64,000 nucleotides of DNA from Phyllobacterium chamaecytisi (GTDB lineage Bacteria; Pseudomonadota; Alphaproteobacteria; Rhizobiales; Rhizobiaceae). The stretch spans positions 111,573 to 175,572 of the forward strand of contig NZ_JAIQWW010000014.1 of the NCBI RefSeq assembly GCF_020164455.1. The letters run 5' to 3'. Made by a program: the position numbers and the translations under genes. Of the stretch, positions 55,601 to 64,000 are shown piece after piece (position 1 is the first letter of the stretch; each line of letters opens with the position of its first letter). Under the pieces are notes generated by a model. It made no database searches. It saw nothing but the letters and a program-made list of their open reading frames with translations, and was not told where the DNA came from.

Positions 55601-56913
55601 GCAAAGCACATATGAAGCTTGGCGCCTTTCTGATGGCAGGCGGCCATCATATCGCGGCCTGGCGGCATCCGGACGCGGTTGCCGCAGCCGGTGTGGATGT
55701 CGATCACTTCATAGCTCTGACGCGCCTTGCAGAATCTGCCAAATTCGACATGGTTTTCTTTGAAGATGCGGCCGCGATCCGGGAGCGCAACATCAACACC
55801 GCGAGCCAGGCTGCGCGTTCGACCATGTTCGAGCCGTTGAGCCTGCTCGCGGCGCTGGCGGTCAATACGTCCCATATCGGCTTGGTTGCTACGGCCTCCA
55901 CGACCTACAACGAGCCCTATGGCCTTGCACGCACACTGGCCTCCATCGATCAGTTGAGCGGTGGCCGGGCTGGTTGGAACCTCGTCACGTCGGCGAGCGA
56001 ACTCGAGGCGGAGAATTTTGTTTCAAGCGGCTTGCGGCCCCATGCGCAGCGCTATGAGCGCGCCGTGGAATTCGAACAAGCAGCAAGGGCGGTCTGGGAC
56101 AGCGTCGATACTGGCGCTTATGTCGCCGACGGAAAAAGCTACACTGACCGATCCAAGCTACATCCCGTCGATCATCACGGCACACATTTCACTGTCAGTG
56201 GACTTCTCGACAGTCCGCGTTCGCCGCAGGGCCGTCCGTTGATGGTACAGGCTGGTGCTTCGGATGCGGGCAAGAACCTCGCAGCGCGTACAGCGGATGT
56301 GGTGTTCGTCGCAGCCCAGACCTTGCAGGAAGCGCAGACCTATTATGCTGATTTGAAATCGCGCATGCCGGCCTTCGGGCGTGATCCGGACGACCTCAAA
56401 ATCCTGCCTGGTGTCTCGCCCATCGTCGGCCGAACCGAAAGCGCAGCGCGGGCGAAATATGATGCCTTGCAGGAACTCATTCCCGACGAGGTTGGTGTGG
56501 CGTTGCTCGCTAGCTATCTCAGCATCAAGGACTTGTCGCGGTACCCGCTGGAAGGACCACTACCCGAAATGCCAGCTACCGATGGCATTCAAAGCCGGCA
56601 GCAGCTCATCATCGATCTTGCGAGGCGTGAGAATCTGTCTATCCGGCAGGTGGCTCGCAATTTCGCCGGCGCGCGCGGTCATTGGCAATTGATCGGCACA
56701 CCGGCACAGATCGTCGATGAACTGGAGGAGCGGTTTCATGGCAAGGCGGCTGATGGCTTCAACGTGATGGGTGCCTATTTTCCGGGGGCACTTCAGGATT
56801 TCATCGCGATGGTTGTGCCCGAATTGCGTCGCCGTGGCCTCTTTCGCGATGAATATGAAGGGCGCACATTGCGCGAAAATCTCGGAATCACAATCCCGGC
56901 GCGTGCAGCATGA
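55597..56913 (+). CDS. Flavin-dependent monooxygenase, NtaA/DmoA type, copy 2 (438 aa)
   Basis: Full-length NtaA/SnaA/DmoA-family LLM monooxygenase. MSKAHMKLGAFLMAGGHHIA, FDMVFFEDAAAIRERNINTA, FEPLSLLAALAVNTSHIGLV, ASTTYNEPYGLARTLASIDQ, SGGRAGWNLVTSASELEAEN are family landmarks, and SPQGRPLMVQAGASDAGKNL follows. Its end overlaps the cyclodeaminase-like start (ATGA at 56910-56913). Two related oxygenases in one operon suggest two oxidative steps or two substrates. Confidence 0.92.
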   Translation: MSKAHMKLGAFLMAGGHHIAAWRHPDAVAAAGVDVDHFIALTRLAESAKFDMVFFEDAAAIRERNINTASQAARSTMFEPLSLLAALAVNTSHIGLVATASTTYNEPYGLARTLASIDQLSGGRAGWNLVTSASELEAENFVSSGLRPHAQRYERAVEFEQAARAVWDSVDTGAYVADGKSYTDRSKLHPVDHHGTHFTVSGLLDSPRSPQGRPLMVQAGASDAGKNLAARTADVVFVAAQTLQEAQTYYADLKSRMPAFGRDPDDLKILPGVSPIVGRTESAARAKYDALQELIPDEVGVALLASYLSIKDLSRYPLEGPLPEMPATDGIQSRQQLIIDLARRENLSIRQVARNFAGARGHWQLIGTPAQIVDELEERFHGKAADGFNVMGAYFPGALQDFIAMVVPELRRRGLFRDEYEGRTLRENLGITIPARAA

Positions 56914-57923
56914 GCAAAGACATGAAACCCATTTACATCGACTATCTGAATGCGCTCGACATCGACGCGCTGGCGCTGACGAATGCCGAAATTCTCGGTG
57001 CAATCGAAACCTCGCTTGCCGCGCAAGGCGATGGCCAGACCGTCATAGAGCCGCGGGTGCATCTTGAACCGGATGCGACTTTCAATGGCCATTTCAACGT
57101 GTTGCGGGGATATGTTGCGCCTTTGAATCTGGCAGGCGTGAAGATCGTGGGGGACTTTGTCGATAATTACAAGCTGAACTATCCGTCAGAATTCGGTGTG
57201 CTCAATCTGTTCGATCCACGTACCGGTGTGCCTCGCGCTATCCTTGATGCAACGGTCATCACCGATATGCGCACCGGCGCCGTCACCGCACTCGGAGCAA
57301 AATATCTCGCGCGCAAGAACTCGAAAATCCTTGGCCATATCGGAGCGCGCGGCACGGCCTATTGGAATGTACGGCTCCTTGATCATCTCTACAATTTCGA
57401 TGAGATTCGCGTGCATTCGCGTCGGCCCGAGAGCCGCAACGCCTTTGCCGAGAAACTCTCCCATGATCTGGGCAAACAGATCATCGTCACCGATGATTGG
57501 CGCTCTTGTGTCGAAGGCGCCGACATCGTCGTTGAGGCGTCGCGCCTGCCGGAGCCACAACCGATGTTGAAAACGGAATGGATCAAGCCCAGCGCGTTCG
57601 TCGTGCCTTACGGAACAATGAGCGCTGTGGAGCTGTCGTTGACCGACATTATGGACAAACTTGTCGTCGATGATTGGGGCCAATGCAAGGGTGGAAAATT
57701 TGGATCCCTGCGCGCGCATGTTGAGGCGGGAAAACTGTCAGAGCAGACGTTGCATGCTGAGCTCGGCCAGATCGTCGCCGGACACAAGTCCGGCCGTGAG
57801 AATGAAGATGAGACAATCCTGTTCTGGCATCGGGGCTTGTCGCTAAGCGATATTGCGCTTGGTTATGCCATGCTGGAGAAAGCCAAAGCCTCCAATATCG
57901 GCCAGCGGCTACGCTTTGCATGA
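56910..57923 (+). CDS. Ornithine cyclodeaminase / mu-crystallin family protein (337 aa)
   Basis: NAD(P)-binding oxidoreductase fold. LAGVKIVGDFVDNYKLNYPS, GVPRAILDATVITDMRTGAV, LARKNSKILGHIGARGTAYW (the Rossmann glycine region, GHIGARGTA), RVHSRRPESRNAFAEKLSHD and VEASRLPEPQPMLKTEWIKP are as expected. The family includes ornithine cyclodeaminases, ketimine reductases and alanine dehydrogenases. It may reduce or deaminate a cyclic imine or amino acid produced by the pathway. Coupled to genes on both sides by four-base overlaps. Confidence 0.9.
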   Translation: MSKDMKPIYIDYLNALDIDALALTNAEILGAIETSLAAQGDGQTVIEPRVHLEPDATFNGHFNVLRGYVAPLNLAGVKIVGDFVDNYKLNYPSEFGVLNLFDPRTGVPRAILDATVITDMRTGAVTALGAKYLARKNSKILGHIGARGTAYWNVRLLDHLYNFDEIRVHSRRPESRNAFAEKLSHDLGKQIIVTDDWRSCVEGADIVVEASRLPEPQPMLKTEWIKPSAFVVPYGTMSAVELSLTDIMDKLVVDDWGQCKGGKFGSLRAHVEAGKLSEQTLHAELGQIVAGHKSGRENEDETILFWHRGLSLSDIALGYAMLEKAKASNIGQRLRFA

Positions 57924-59389
57924 GCCCTGTCGTCTTCAGTGGATCGACCACCACAATCGCTGATATCGCAGCGATCGCCCGTGAGAATGCGGCGGTCGAA
58001 GTCGAGCCCCATGTATACGACAGGCTGGAAAAGGCGCGGGCGATCCTCGACAGAGCTGCAGCATCTGGACAGCAAATCTACGGTCTGAATACAGGGCTCG
58101 GCGCTAATTTGAAAACATCGGTGACCGAGGATATCAGCGCATTCCAACAGCAATTGGTGCGCGGGCGCGGCATGGGTGTTGGCCCGTCCCTGGAGCGCGA
58201 TGTTACCCGCGCGGTCATGGCCACGCGGCTTTCAATGCTGGCTGTCGGGGGATCCGGAATTTCTCTGTCAGTTTTCAATGATTTGCTGGCGTTACTCAAT
58301 AAACAGATTCATCCTGTTATCCCATCCATTGGTTCCATAGGAGCTGGTGATCTCGTGCTGCTGGCGGCTATGGCATCGACGCTGATCGGCGAGGGTGCTG
58401 CAGAATATCAAGGTAAGGTCTACCCATCTGCTCAAGCTTTGAAAAAGGCAGGTCTTGCGCCGTCGGCGCTTGGCCCGAAAGACGGGTTGTCGCTGCTCAA
58501 CGCCTCAGCAGTTTCGGTCGGACGGGGTGCACTTGTTGCGACAGACGCTGCTGTGCTTCTGGATTTTCAGCGTCGGGCGGTTGCCCTGAGCTTCGAAGCC
58601 TTGGGCGGCAATCCACTCATTCTGACACCTGCGATCCAGGTTGCGCGTCCCGCTGCGGGTCAGGTGGAAGAGGCGGAAAAGCTTTTGGCATTGCTTGAAG
58701 GCTCGTCATTGCTGGAAGCGAGGACAGCCATTCAGGATCCACTCAGCGTGCGTTGCGCGGCGCCCATTCAAGGAGCGCTTGCCCATGCCCTGAGGGCTGC
58801 GATAGACGCGATCGAACTCGAGCTCAATTCGGCCGCGGATAATCCGCTGGTGATCATTGATGAAGACCGAGTACTGTCGACGGGAAATTTCCACACGCCG
58901 TCGCTGGCGCTGGCTTTCGAGACGCTTGGGCTCGCCATCGCACAAGCGGCACTCGGCAGTGCTGCACGCTTCATACAAATCACGGGCTCTGGGCGTCATG
59001 GCCTGCCGCGGTATCTCAGCCCTGTCGGCGGGGCTTCGGCTGGGTTTGTACCTCTACAGAAGACGGTAGCCGCGCTCGTTGGTGCCATCCGCCACAAGGC
59101 CAATCCAGTCTTGCTCGATTTCCTTGCCGTTTCCGAAGGAGTCGAGGACCATGCGACGCAGACGCCGCTTGCTGTGGCCAAATGTGCCGACATTGTCGAA
59201 ATATGGCGGCAGCTGGTTGCCTGCGAGATGCTGGCCGCGGCGCAGGCCATAGATCTGAGGCCGGAAATCCGCTGTGGCAGGGGAACGAGACAAACTTATG
59301 ATCTCGTTCGGGCAGTCTCACCCAAGCTGGAAGCGGATAGGGCGCTCGGAGAGGATGTTTTGGCACTGGTGGACAGCTTGCGCCAATGA
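57920..59389 (+). CDS. HAL/PAL-family lyase lacking the MIO tripeptide; candidate ergothionase-like betaine lyase (489 aa)
   Basis: Aromatic amino-acid lyase fold. QIYGLNTGLGANLKTSVTED holds the catalytic Tyr loop. QDPLSVRCAAPIQGALAHAL has the conserved Arg, SADNPLVIIDEDRVLSTGNF the Asn region, and VSEGVEDHATQTPLAVAKCA the late Glu/His motif. The usual MIO loop GS[VI]GASGDL reads GSIGAGDLV: Ser is missing, so the cofactor cannot form. The active-site His of HAL (RSHAAGVG) is Arg (RGRGMGVG). MIO-less members of this fold eliminate trimethylamine from ergothioneine. With a betaine-type transporter upstream, a betaine-lyase role is likely; the substrate is unproven. Confidence 0.82.
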   Translation: MSPVVFSGSTTTIADIAAIARENAAVEVEPHVYDRLEKARAILDRAAASGQQIYGLNTGLGANLKTSVTEDISAFQQQLVRGRGMGVGPSLERDVTRAVMATRLSMLAVGGSGISLSVFNDLLALLNKQIHPVIPSIGSIGAGDLVLLAAMASTLIGEGAAEYQGKVYPSAQALKKAGLAPSALGPKDGLSLLNASAVSVGRGALVATDAAVLLDFQRRAVALSFEALGGNPLILTPAIQVARPAAGQVEEAEKLLALLEGSSLLEARTAIQDPLSVRCAAPIQGALAHALRAAIDAIELELNSAADNPLVIIDEDRVLSTGNFHTPSLALAFETLGLAIAQAALGSAARFIQITGSGRHGLPRYLSPVGGASAGFVPLQKTVAALVGAIRHKANPVLLDFLAVSEGVEDHATQTPLAVAKCADIVEIWRQLVACEMLAAAQAIDLRPEIRCGRGTRQTYDLVRAVSPKLEADRALGEDVLALVDSLRQ

Positions 59390-59660
59390 TTGAAACGCGG
59401 CCTTCAAACGATCGGCCGCGTATCGCCGGATATGCAACGGTTTGGACACCTTTACACGCTAGAATGGTGAACGAGTTGTATATTCGTCACCGATAAGTTT
59501 CACGATCTGCTCGTCGTCTGCCGCCAAGTTTCCGCAACACTATCGAAACGCTAAACTCTTGATGCCAGTCTAAGAACAGAACATTTGACTTATTTCCGCG
59601 AATAACATCGACTAAAGTAGGGTGCTGTAAAAGCAGCGTTTCTTGAAAAGCTGGATAGTC

Positions 59661-61481
59661 ATGACGGTCGTGCGGAATCTTTTGTGGGCGCCAACAATAG
59701 GCTTATCCTGGCTGTGGGGATTGGGTTTCTTTTATTCCATCCACGTCACTCTGACCTATGGTTGGCTGGGCTTTTTTGGTTTTGCCATAGCCAATGTTGC
59801 GGGGCTCTGGCTGTTTGGATTTATTCTCGGGCGCACGAAGCGGCCGCCCGATCAGATCATCAAAGATATTGAAGGCCGCTACGCTGGCGTGTTTCTGCTG
59901 TTTCAGATGGCCGCGCTGGTTGTGACGATCTTCGGGTTCGTCGCCTATCTTTGGCAGCCTATCGTGGGCGAAGGCTCAGCGCTCGGCGTTGCGCTGTTGC
60001 TGTTGTTTGCGTGTGCGATCGGTCATGCGCTGTCGCTACAGCAACTCAAGCTATTGCATATCGTCTATACGGTCGTCGGCGTGGCTGCGGGCATTGTCCT
60101 GCTCATCGGACTGCGACAGACATCAGACTATCCGGGTGTGCCACTCGAAAAGTTCGATAGCCGCTTCTATGGCCTGATCATGCCAACGCTGATCGGGTTC
60201 CTGCTTGGACCGTGGCTCGATATTCAGCATTGGCAGCGGGCGGTTACCATCAAACGCGAAGGCGGCGATGTTGGCATGGCCTACGGTGTCGGCGCGTTGA
60301 TGTTCTTTGGCTTTTTGTTCCTCAATGCGCTTACCGCTTCGGCAGTCGGCCCGATAGGCAGCATTCTGTCCATCGATGGCCTTCCAAGCGCCCAGGGGTC
60401 CGTGTCGGCAGCTACGGTTCTTGCTGCGGAAAATGGCCAGCCATATCTGGCGGTTGCCTTTGTCATCTGGACTGTCATTGCCCTGGCTTCAACCGTGGAC
60501 AGCTTTTATTGCGCAACATCCTGGTTCCTGAAGGGCAAAAATCTGCGCAGCAACAGTCCCTTGCTTGCTCTCATTCCAGACGGCGTGGCTTCATCGCCGC
60601 TTTGGTTATTGTTTGGCGCTGCCTGGATTGCCTTCACGGCCGTGCCCGCGAATTTTTCGCTGATGTATTTCATGATGCCGTTTGCAACCCTATTCGTCAG
60701 TGCATCGGCGAACCTGGTATGTGAGGCGCTCGGCGCGAAGCCAAAGTTCGATCCGGTGCTCAGCTTTATGATCGGTTGCGGTTCGTCGCTGATATTCATC
60801 ATCGGCTACATCCAGCCGGTGCCAGGATTCCTGCTCATCTCTCCGTTCATCGGTCTAATAGGCGCTTTGCCAGTCATCATCGAACTGTTTGGACCGGCGT
60901 CGAAGGCCATTCCCGTTGAGATAGTCGATCAACCTATCCGGATGATGTCGCCCATACCACTTGCCAACGTCGCGGGAGGCGACGACGTTTCGCCATCGCA
61001 TGGATTCGACGGTGAGTGGTTCGTCATGCAGCTCGTCCCCACATATGATGATACGAATTCCGTCGGAAACGTCTATTTCGCCAACTACGTGCGCTGGGTC
61101 GGCAAAGCGCGAGAATTATTCTTCAACGTCTGCATGCCCGATTTCGACCTAGCAACGACGCGGTTCTATATTCTCACGCGCTCATTCACCCACGATTACC
61201 GTCGCGAGTCGAAAGAATTCGAGCAGATTACCGTGCGCATCAAGATTGCGCGCCACAATCGGAAGTTCGTGACGTTGCAGCATGAGATCCACAGCGCCGC
61301 GCAAGGATTGCTCGGGCATGGCGAGCAGTCATTGATGTTCGTCGACCGCGACCACTACAATCCACTCGATATTCCAGGGGAAGTGATCAAAGGGTTCCTG
61401 CCATATTGGCCGAAGGACTCACGCTTGTCTGCGAACTTCCGGCCAGTAAATATTCAGGATGCTGCGAAGCGGCAGGCGTGA
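59661..61481 (+). CDS. Sodium/solute-symporter-like membrane protein fused to a hotdog thioesterase-like domain (606 aa)
   Basis: About twelve membrane spans (residues 5-430), with GPWLDIQHWQRAVTIKREGG resembling the intracellular loop of SSS-type symporters (WQRA), and WTVIALASTVDSFYCATSWF. The C-terminal 140 residues form a hotdog fold like acyl-CoA/4-hydroxybenzoyl-CoA thioesterases: YDDTNSVGNVYFANYVRWVG, ARELFFNVCMPDFDLATTRF, TVRIKIARHNRKFVTLQHEI. No stop or frameshift separates them. ATG 59661 is preferred over TTG 59643. The function of the combination is unknown; it follows the lyase operon after a 271-base gap. Confidence 0.75.
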   Translation: MTVVRNLLWAPTIGLSWLWGLGFFYSIHVTLTYGWLGFFGFAIANVAGLWLFGFILGRTKRPPDQIIKDIEGRYAGVFLLFQMAALVVTIFGFVAYLWQPIVGEGSALGVALLLLFACAIGHALSLQQLKLLHIVYTVVGVAAGIVLLIGLRQTSDYPGVPLEKFDSRFYGLIMPTLIGFLLGPWLDIQHWQRAVTIKREGGDVGMAYGVGALMFFGFLFLNALTASAVGPIGSILSIDGLPSAQGSVSAATVLAAENGQPYLAVAFVIWTVIALASTVDSFYCATSWFLKGKNLRSNSPLLALIPDGVASSPLWLLFGAAWIAFTAVPANFSLMYFMMPFATLFVSASANLVCEALGAKPKFDPVLSFMIGCGSSLIFIIGYIQPVPGFLLISPFIGLIGALPVIIELFGPASKAIPVEIVDQPIRMMSPIPLANVAGGDDVSPSHGFDGEWFVMQLVPTYDDTNSVGNVYFANYVRWVGKARELFFNVCMPDFDLATTRFYILTRSFTHDYRRESKEFEQITVRIKIARHNRKFVTLQHEIHSAAQGLLGHGEQSLMFVDRDHYNPLDIPGEVIKGFLPYWPKDSRLSANFRPVNIQDAAKRQA

Positions 61482-61511
61482 TCTGAGCGAACTATTAAGA
61501 GCCTGATACTT

Positions 61512-61545
61512 AGGCACCGTTCTGCTGGCAGAACGGTGCCTTTAT
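61512..61545. terminator. Strong terminator between the transporter-hotdog gene and the GGDEF/EAL gene
   Basis: AGGCACCGTTCTGC / GCAGAACGGTGCCT is a 14-bp stem with a very tight TG loop (inner pairs probably open), followed by TTATTG on the plus strand and preceded by T-poor sequence on the other. Lies between convergent genes. Confidence 0.85.
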
Positions 61546-61560
61546 TGTATGTGAAAGGCT

Positions 61561-63903
61561 CTAGCTGGCAACCTGGTATCGGTCACGATCGAAGGCGAGC
61601 AGCTCGAAAGTCTTCTCGACGGGCTCTGCCGGGCTGAAAAGGAAGCCCTGTACCTGATCGCAGCCCTCCTTCTGCAGGCAGGCAAGTTGCTCACGGGTCT
61701 CGACGCCTTCGGCAGTGATCTTCATGCCCATGCTGGCTCCAAGGCCCATCACTGCACGAATAATTGCAAGGCTGCCCCGATTGTGCGGAAGGTCGCGCAC
61801 GAAGGACTGGTCGATCTTGATCTTGTCAAATGGCATCTTACGCAGGTAACTCAAGCTGGAATAGCCTGTGCCAAAATCATCGAGCGCGATGCTCACTCCC
61901 ATGGCGCGGAACTGGCGCAACAACGAAATAGCGGCGACATTTGCCTCGAGGAAGACGGATTCAGTGATCTCCAGCTCCAGCCGATTTGGCTTGAGCTTGT
62001 TCTTGGTCAAGGCATCGCGAACGATGGACGCCAGGTCGGAATGCCGGAACTGGATCGCCGAGATATTGATTGCAACGTGGATTTCCTGCGGCCACGACAC
62101 GGCGATACGGCAAGCTTCCTGGATGATCCACTCGCCGAGCGGAATAATATTACCTGTCTCTTCCGCAATCGGGATGAAGATAGTCGGTGAGATGAAGCCA
62201 TGCACCGGATGCTTCCAGCGCAGCAGCGTCTCGAACCCTACCGTTTTGAGTGTCTGCGCCGAAATGATGGGCTGGAAATGGAGGATGAACTCGTCCCGTG
62301 CCAGAGCGCCACGCAGGTCCATGGCGAGCGCACGTTTGGCTTCGATGCGCGCATCCATTTCTACCTCGTAGAAACGGAAACTATTGCGGCCCTCATTCTT
62401 GGTCCGGTAGAGCGCCAGGTCGGCGCAGCGCATGATGTCGTTGACACTGTCGGTCGGCGCAATTGCAATGCCGACGCTGATGTGAATGTTGATCTGGATA
62501 CCATCAATCCAGAAGGGTTGTGCGATGCTTTGAACGAGTTGTTCGGCGAGTTCGGTGGCAGCAGTCTGGTCGGCGCCACGCGCCAGAATGGCGAATTCAT
62601 CGCCGGAAAGGCGGGCAACGACATAGGTCGCGGGTGCCGCGCCGCGCAAGCGGTCTGCCACCTGTTTGAGCAACTGGTCGCCGATGCCGTGACCAAAACT
62701 GTCATTGACCGTCTTGAATTCATCGAGATCTATGCAGAACACAGCAAAACTGCGCAGTCCTTTCTCAAGGTCCTTGGTGGCTTGCGAGAGCTGGTCGGTA
62801 AAGAGCGTACGGTTTGGTAGATCGGTCAGCACATCATAGCGGGCGAGATAGGACAGTTGATCGTCTGACTGCTTTGCAGCGGTCACATCGGAGCCAACGC
62901 CGCGGTAGCCGACAAATTGGCCTGCGTTATCGAAAATCGCCTTGCCGGTGAGCGACCACCAACGGGTCTCCCCCTTGATGTTGATGGGCAGGATATGATT
63001 GCGGAATGTCGTCCGGTTCTCGATGGCCTGCCAGATCGAACCAACCTTGACTGCCTCTTCAGCATGGGACTGATCGATCTTGAACAATTGCGCAAAAGGC
63101 ATGCCTTGCAGCTCTTTGGTCGTTTTGGCGGCGATCTGCGCCAGACGTGGCGATGTGTGCTGGAGCTTCAGATCGGCGTCGGTTTCCCAAATCCAGTCGC
63201 TGGCGTTTTCTTCGAAGTCGTACAACAGCAGGCTGATAACCTCCTTCTGCTGCTCGACCTTGATCTGGTCCAGCGTGCGCATAACGATAAGATTGCTCAT
63301 GTGGACGATGGTGAACAGAATGAAGAGCGCATAGAAGGCGAGCAGTATCGCGATGAACAAAAAGAAATCTTCACCGGTCGACGCAAGCGCGAAGAACGAA
63401 CCGGTAATGATTGTGCCTGAGTAGGCGATCGCAGCCAAGGGTACCACCGCCACGCCAATGCCGGTTGCCATGAGACCTGCTGCTGTGCAAGCGATCAAAA
63501 GCCTATGGTAGGGATCGGCATCGAGAAACAGCATTAGGGGAATGCTGGCAAGGCAGATGCCATAAAGCGCGGATATGATGATCAGGTATTTGATCGCATC
63601 AAAGCCAAGTTCCTTGACCTTTGGCACTGTGTACCATTGCCAGCAGGCGAAAAGTGAGCCCGCAGTCATGAGCGCGACCATTATCGACACACCGGCGAGA
63701 TAGGGGCGGGGGCCGAGATCCCAGAAAACGAACGCGACGACAAACACAACGCACATTGCCACCAGAACCGTAAAAGGCGCCAGCCTCAGTGCAACGTCCA
63801 TTTGCTCCGCATAGACACGACGCTTTACTGCCGGGTTGATAGCGCCCCGCATACCGAACATCGATCGGATAGCGTCAAAAGTATGGAAATTGGACAATTG
63901 CAC
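61561..63903 (-). CDS. Membrane-bound PAS-GGDEF-EAL cyclic-di-GMP protein (780 aa)
   Basis: The N terminus has about six spans (residues 40-210, LAPFTVLVAMCVVFVVAFVF ...), a probable sensing module. A PAS domain follows (FEENASDWIWETDADLKLQH). The GGDEF domain has FAVFCIDLDEFKTVNDSFGH, and the signature reads RLSGDEFAIL (SGDEF, so Gly1 is Ser). The EAL domain has VGFETLLRWKHPVHGFISPT (ETL), VAINISAIQFRHSDLASIVR, LDDFGTGYSSLSYLRKMPFD and KITAEGVETREQLACLQKEG, all phosphodiesterase-type residues. It probably degrades c-di-GMP, with the GGDEF half perhaps binding GTP. The start is GTG 63903 with TGAGG upstream. Confidence 0.92.
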   Translation of the reverse strand: MQLSNFHTFDAIRSMFGMRGAINPAVKRRVYAEQMDVALRLAPFTVLVAMCVVFVVAFVFWDLGPRPYLAGVSIMVALMTAGSLFACWQWYTVPKVKELGFDAIKYLIIISALYGICLASIPLMLFLDADPYHRLLIACTAAGLMATGIGVAVVPLAAIAYSGTIITGSFFALASTGEDFFLFIAILLAFYALFILFTIVHMSNLIVMRTLDQIKVEQQKEVISLLLYDFEENASDWIWETDADLKLQHTSPRLAQIAAKTTKELQGMPFAQLFKIDQSHAEEAVKVGSIWQAIENRTTFRNHILPINIKGETRWWSLTGKAIFDNAGQFVGYRGVGSDVTAAKQSDDQLSYLARYDVLTDLPNRTLFTDQLSQATKDLEKGLRSFAVFCIDLDEFKTVNDSFGHGIGDQLLKQVADRLRGAAPATYVVARLSGDEFAILARGADQTAATELAEQLVQSIAQPFWIDGIQINIHISVGIAIAPTDSVNDIMRCADLALYRTKNEGRNSFRFYEVEMDARIEAKRALAMDLRGALARDEFILHFQPIISAQTLKTVGFETLLRWKHPVHGFISPTIFIPIAEETGNIIPLGEWIIQEACRIAVSWPQEIHVAINISAIQFRHSDLASIVRDALTKNKLKPNRLELEITESVFLEANVAAISLLRQFRAMGVSIALDDFGTGYSSLSYLRKMPFDKIKIDQSFVRDLPHNRGSLAIIRAVMGLGASMGMKITAEGVETREQLACLQKEGCDQVQGFLFSPAEPVEKTFELLAFDRDRYQVAS

Positions 63904-64000
63904 GCACAGACCTCAGGCAGGTGAGTTCATCTTTGACCCATGTTAGTTTTTTTACGTTCGGCATTGGTTAATATACTTAGCATTTTTTCTATTAGTTACC

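Overview
The window looks like chromosome of a Hyphomicrobiales (Rhizobiales) alphaproteobacterium close to Brucella/Ochrobactrum/Phyllobacterium. The reasons are a BP26/Omp28-type SIMPL protein, the carA - yqeY - dnaG - rpoD neighbourhood without rpsU, an NtrY-type kinase, an HWE kinase, short palindromic intergenic repeats of the kind common in this order, and a 'cuckoo'-type small RNA with CCUCCUCCC loops. This is inferred from gene content; no species is claimed.

Layout. 1-10.4 kb: a 3'-truncated aspartate aminotransferase, a glutathione transferase, CspA, an ABC exporter with a degenerate P-loop, carB, a zinc metallopeptidase, a palindromic repeat, and a racemase with a divergent Lrp-type regulator. 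10.4-15.5 kb: a second inverted-repeat element, an MFS antiporter-like protein, a DUF1348 protein, an aldo/keto reductase, carA and yqeY. 15.5-21.5 kb: accessory genes between yqeY and dnaG (small secreted and acidic proteins, a cytosolic SGNH hydrolase, a cupin, the cuckoo RNA, DUF1003 and GNAT proteins, a Na/Pi transporter). 21.5-31 kb: dnaG, rpoD, and envelope and small genes (UPF0114, an OmpA-like protein with a long Ala/Lys/Glu coiled coil, a YcgN-like protein, the BP26-like protein).

31-43.3 kb is a catabolic island. It holds an NAD(P)-dependent SAF-domain oxidoreductase, acetoin-dehydrogenase-type E1alpha/E1beta/E2, a GutM-like protein, a complete glucitol-family PTS (IIC, IIB, IIA), a private HPr-Enzyme I fusion and a SorC/EryD-type sugar-responsive regulator. 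Two unrecognised genes lie on the opposite strand. Two promoters in the island share a near-identical 19-base element between -35 and -10, so it is probably one regulon. The substrate is unknown. A PTS-imported polyol whose ketose phosphate is cleaved by the Aco-type complex is the simplest reading.

43.3-51 kb: a tRNA with CAT anticodon, an acyltransferase, a small oxidase-I-like membrane protein, an HWE kinase, two small membrane proteins, NtrY without NtrX, a peptide-deformylase-like protein that has lost metal ligands, and a cupin. 51.3-59.4 kb is the most striking part: a near-continuous operon with a betaine-type ABC transporter (binding protein, two permeases, ATPase), two NtaA/DmoA-type flavin monooxygenases, an ornithine-cyclodeaminase/mu-crystallin protein and a HAL-family lyase. 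The lyase lacks the Ala-Ser-Gly triad that forms the MIO cofactor. MIO-less members of this fold (ergothionase) eliminate trimethylamine from betaines of aromatic amino acids, so the operon may import and degrade ergothioneine, hercynine or a similar betaine by a route not yet described. The window ends with a transporter-hotdog fusion and a PAS-GGDEF-EAL protein.
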